From UBA7985 sp002711265 (GTDB taxonomy: Bacteria; Pseudomonadota; Alphaproteobacteria; UBA7985), in the NCBI GenBank assembly GCA_965660945.1, contig CBFIBS010000032.1, positions 1 to 7,493 of the forward strand: a stretch of DNA of 7,493 nucleotides, given 5' to 3'. Positions 7,317-7,493 of the stretch are shown here, in pieces. A program made the position numbers and the translations under genes. Below the pieces are notes generated by a model. That model had not been told where the DNA came from and did not search any database. It saw only the letters and a program-made list of their open reading frames with translations. How positions within the stretch are numbered: the stretch's first letter is position 1; each line of letters opens with the position of its first letter.

Positions 7317-7360
7317 CGCAGCACGGATGTTGCGGGCTCGATTTGACGCCGCTTCGCGGC
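7317..7360. repeat. Two small hairpins just after the SCP2 gene
   Basis: CGCAGC (7317-7322) pairs with GTTGCG (7329-7334) through one G-U wobble around a 6-base loop. It begins 8 bases after the SCP2 stop codon. GCCGC (7348-7352) pairs with GCGGC (7356-7360) around TTC. Neither is followed by a T-run. They belong to the hairpin-rich noncoding stretch 7309-7493, in which I see no convincing gene. Confidence 0.4.
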
Positions 7361-7390
7361 TTACAAATCTCCCCCGCGCAGTTAAATGGA

Positions 7391-7413
7391 CAGGCCGCGC
7401 TACGCGCGGCCTG
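7391..7413. terminator. Strong GC-rich hairpin, possible terminator of the SCP2/sox unit
   Basis: CAGGCCGCGC (7391-7400) and GCGCGGCCTG (7404-7413) form a perfect 10-base stem around a TAC loop. It lies 82 bases after the SCP2 stop codon. The stem is strong enough for an intrinsic terminator, but the following bases, ACGCTTTCCGCATTTT, contain only broken T-runs, so termination would be weak or factor-dependent. A repetitive extragenic palindrome is the alternative reading. Confidence 0.45.
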
Positions 7414-7421
7414 ACGCTTTC

Positions 7422-7442
7422 CGCATTTTCAATGAAAATGCG
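7422..7442. repeat. Perfect 9-base-stem hairpin
   Basis: CGCATTTTC (7422-7430) pairs perfectly with GAAAATGCG (7434-7442) around AAT. It follows the strong hairpin at 7391-7413 after 8 bases. The T-run lies inside the stem, so it could serve as the U-rich part of a terminator for either strand or as a protein-binding palindrome. The structure is seen directly and its role is unknown. Confidence 0.4.
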
Positions 7443-7457
7443 CGACGCCTTGGCGAA

Positions 7458-7472
7458 GACCGCGAAGCGGTC
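7458..7472. repeat. Hairpin sharing its core with the one at 7348-7360
   Basis: GACCGC (7458-7463) pairs with GCGGTC (7467-7472) around GAA. Its 11-base core CCGCGAAGCGG (7460-7470) is the exact reverse complement of CCGCTTCGCGG (7349-7359), so the two hairpins are inverted copies of one motif flanking the two hairpins between them. Confidence 0.4.
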
Positions 7473-7493
7473 GAGACAAGGTCGGCGCAACCG

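Noticed and set aside
7050..7490. Minus-strand frame covering the SCP2 gene and the hairpin region (146 codons)
   Set aside because: It overlaps the SCP2 gene, which has a clear domain and ribosome binding site, and its own translation has no recognisable features.
7432..7493. Possible start of a further gene (ATG at 7432 or 7438) reading off the right edge, beginning MKMRDALAKTAKRSRQGRRN
   Set aside because: There is no ribosome binding site, the frame begins inside a perfect hairpin and runs through another, and only about 20 codons are visible.

Overview
The window is about 7.5 kb of GC-rich, almost fully coding proteobacterial chromosome. It carries a complete heterotetrameric sarcosine oxidase operon, soxB-soxD-soxA-soxG, on the + strand. 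Divergent from it is a GlxA/AraC-type regulator closely resembling GbdR, the regulator of glycine-betaine and sarcosine catabolism, truncated by the left window edge. A small sterol-carrier-protein-2 (SCP2) domain gene follows the operon. The proteins look like those of a marine or halotolerant alpha- or gammaproteobacterium. The sequence alone does not fix the genus.

Layout: 1-1021 (-) GbdR-like regulator, 340 codons visible with no stop codon inside the window; 1022-1572 a 551-base divergent intergenic region with several inverted repeats but no convincing gene; 1573-2844 (+) soxB; 2860-3219 (+) soxD; 3216-6299 (+) soxA; 6292-6939 (+) soxG; 6940-7017 a short AT-rich gap with a bulged inverted repeat; 7018-7308 (+) the SCP2-domain protein; 7309-7493 noncoding DNA packed with small GC-rich hairpins.

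How the genes work together: SoxB (flavin and sarcosine site), SoxA (NAD+ domain plus a folate-binding aminomethyltransferase-like domain), SoxG (small GcvT-like subunit) and SoxD (zinc subunit) form one cytoplasmic enzyme. It oxidatively demethylates sarcosine to glycine and passes the one-carbon unit to tetrahydrofolate, making 5,10-methylene-THF and H2O2. This is the last demethylation in the choline, glycine-betaine, dimethylglycine and sarcosine pathway. The four genes are tightly coupled: a 15-base gap, then a 4-base overlap, then an 8-base overlap. The divergent GbdR-like protein is the obvious candidate activator. The SCP2 gene has its own ribosome binding site and a 78-base gap, so it may be a separate unit.

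I do not see a previously undescribed system. The main content is a well-known catabolic locus. The parts worth a second look are the unusually long divergent intergenic region with palindromes near each gene start, the hairpin cluster at the right end, and the unexplained SCP2 neighbour.
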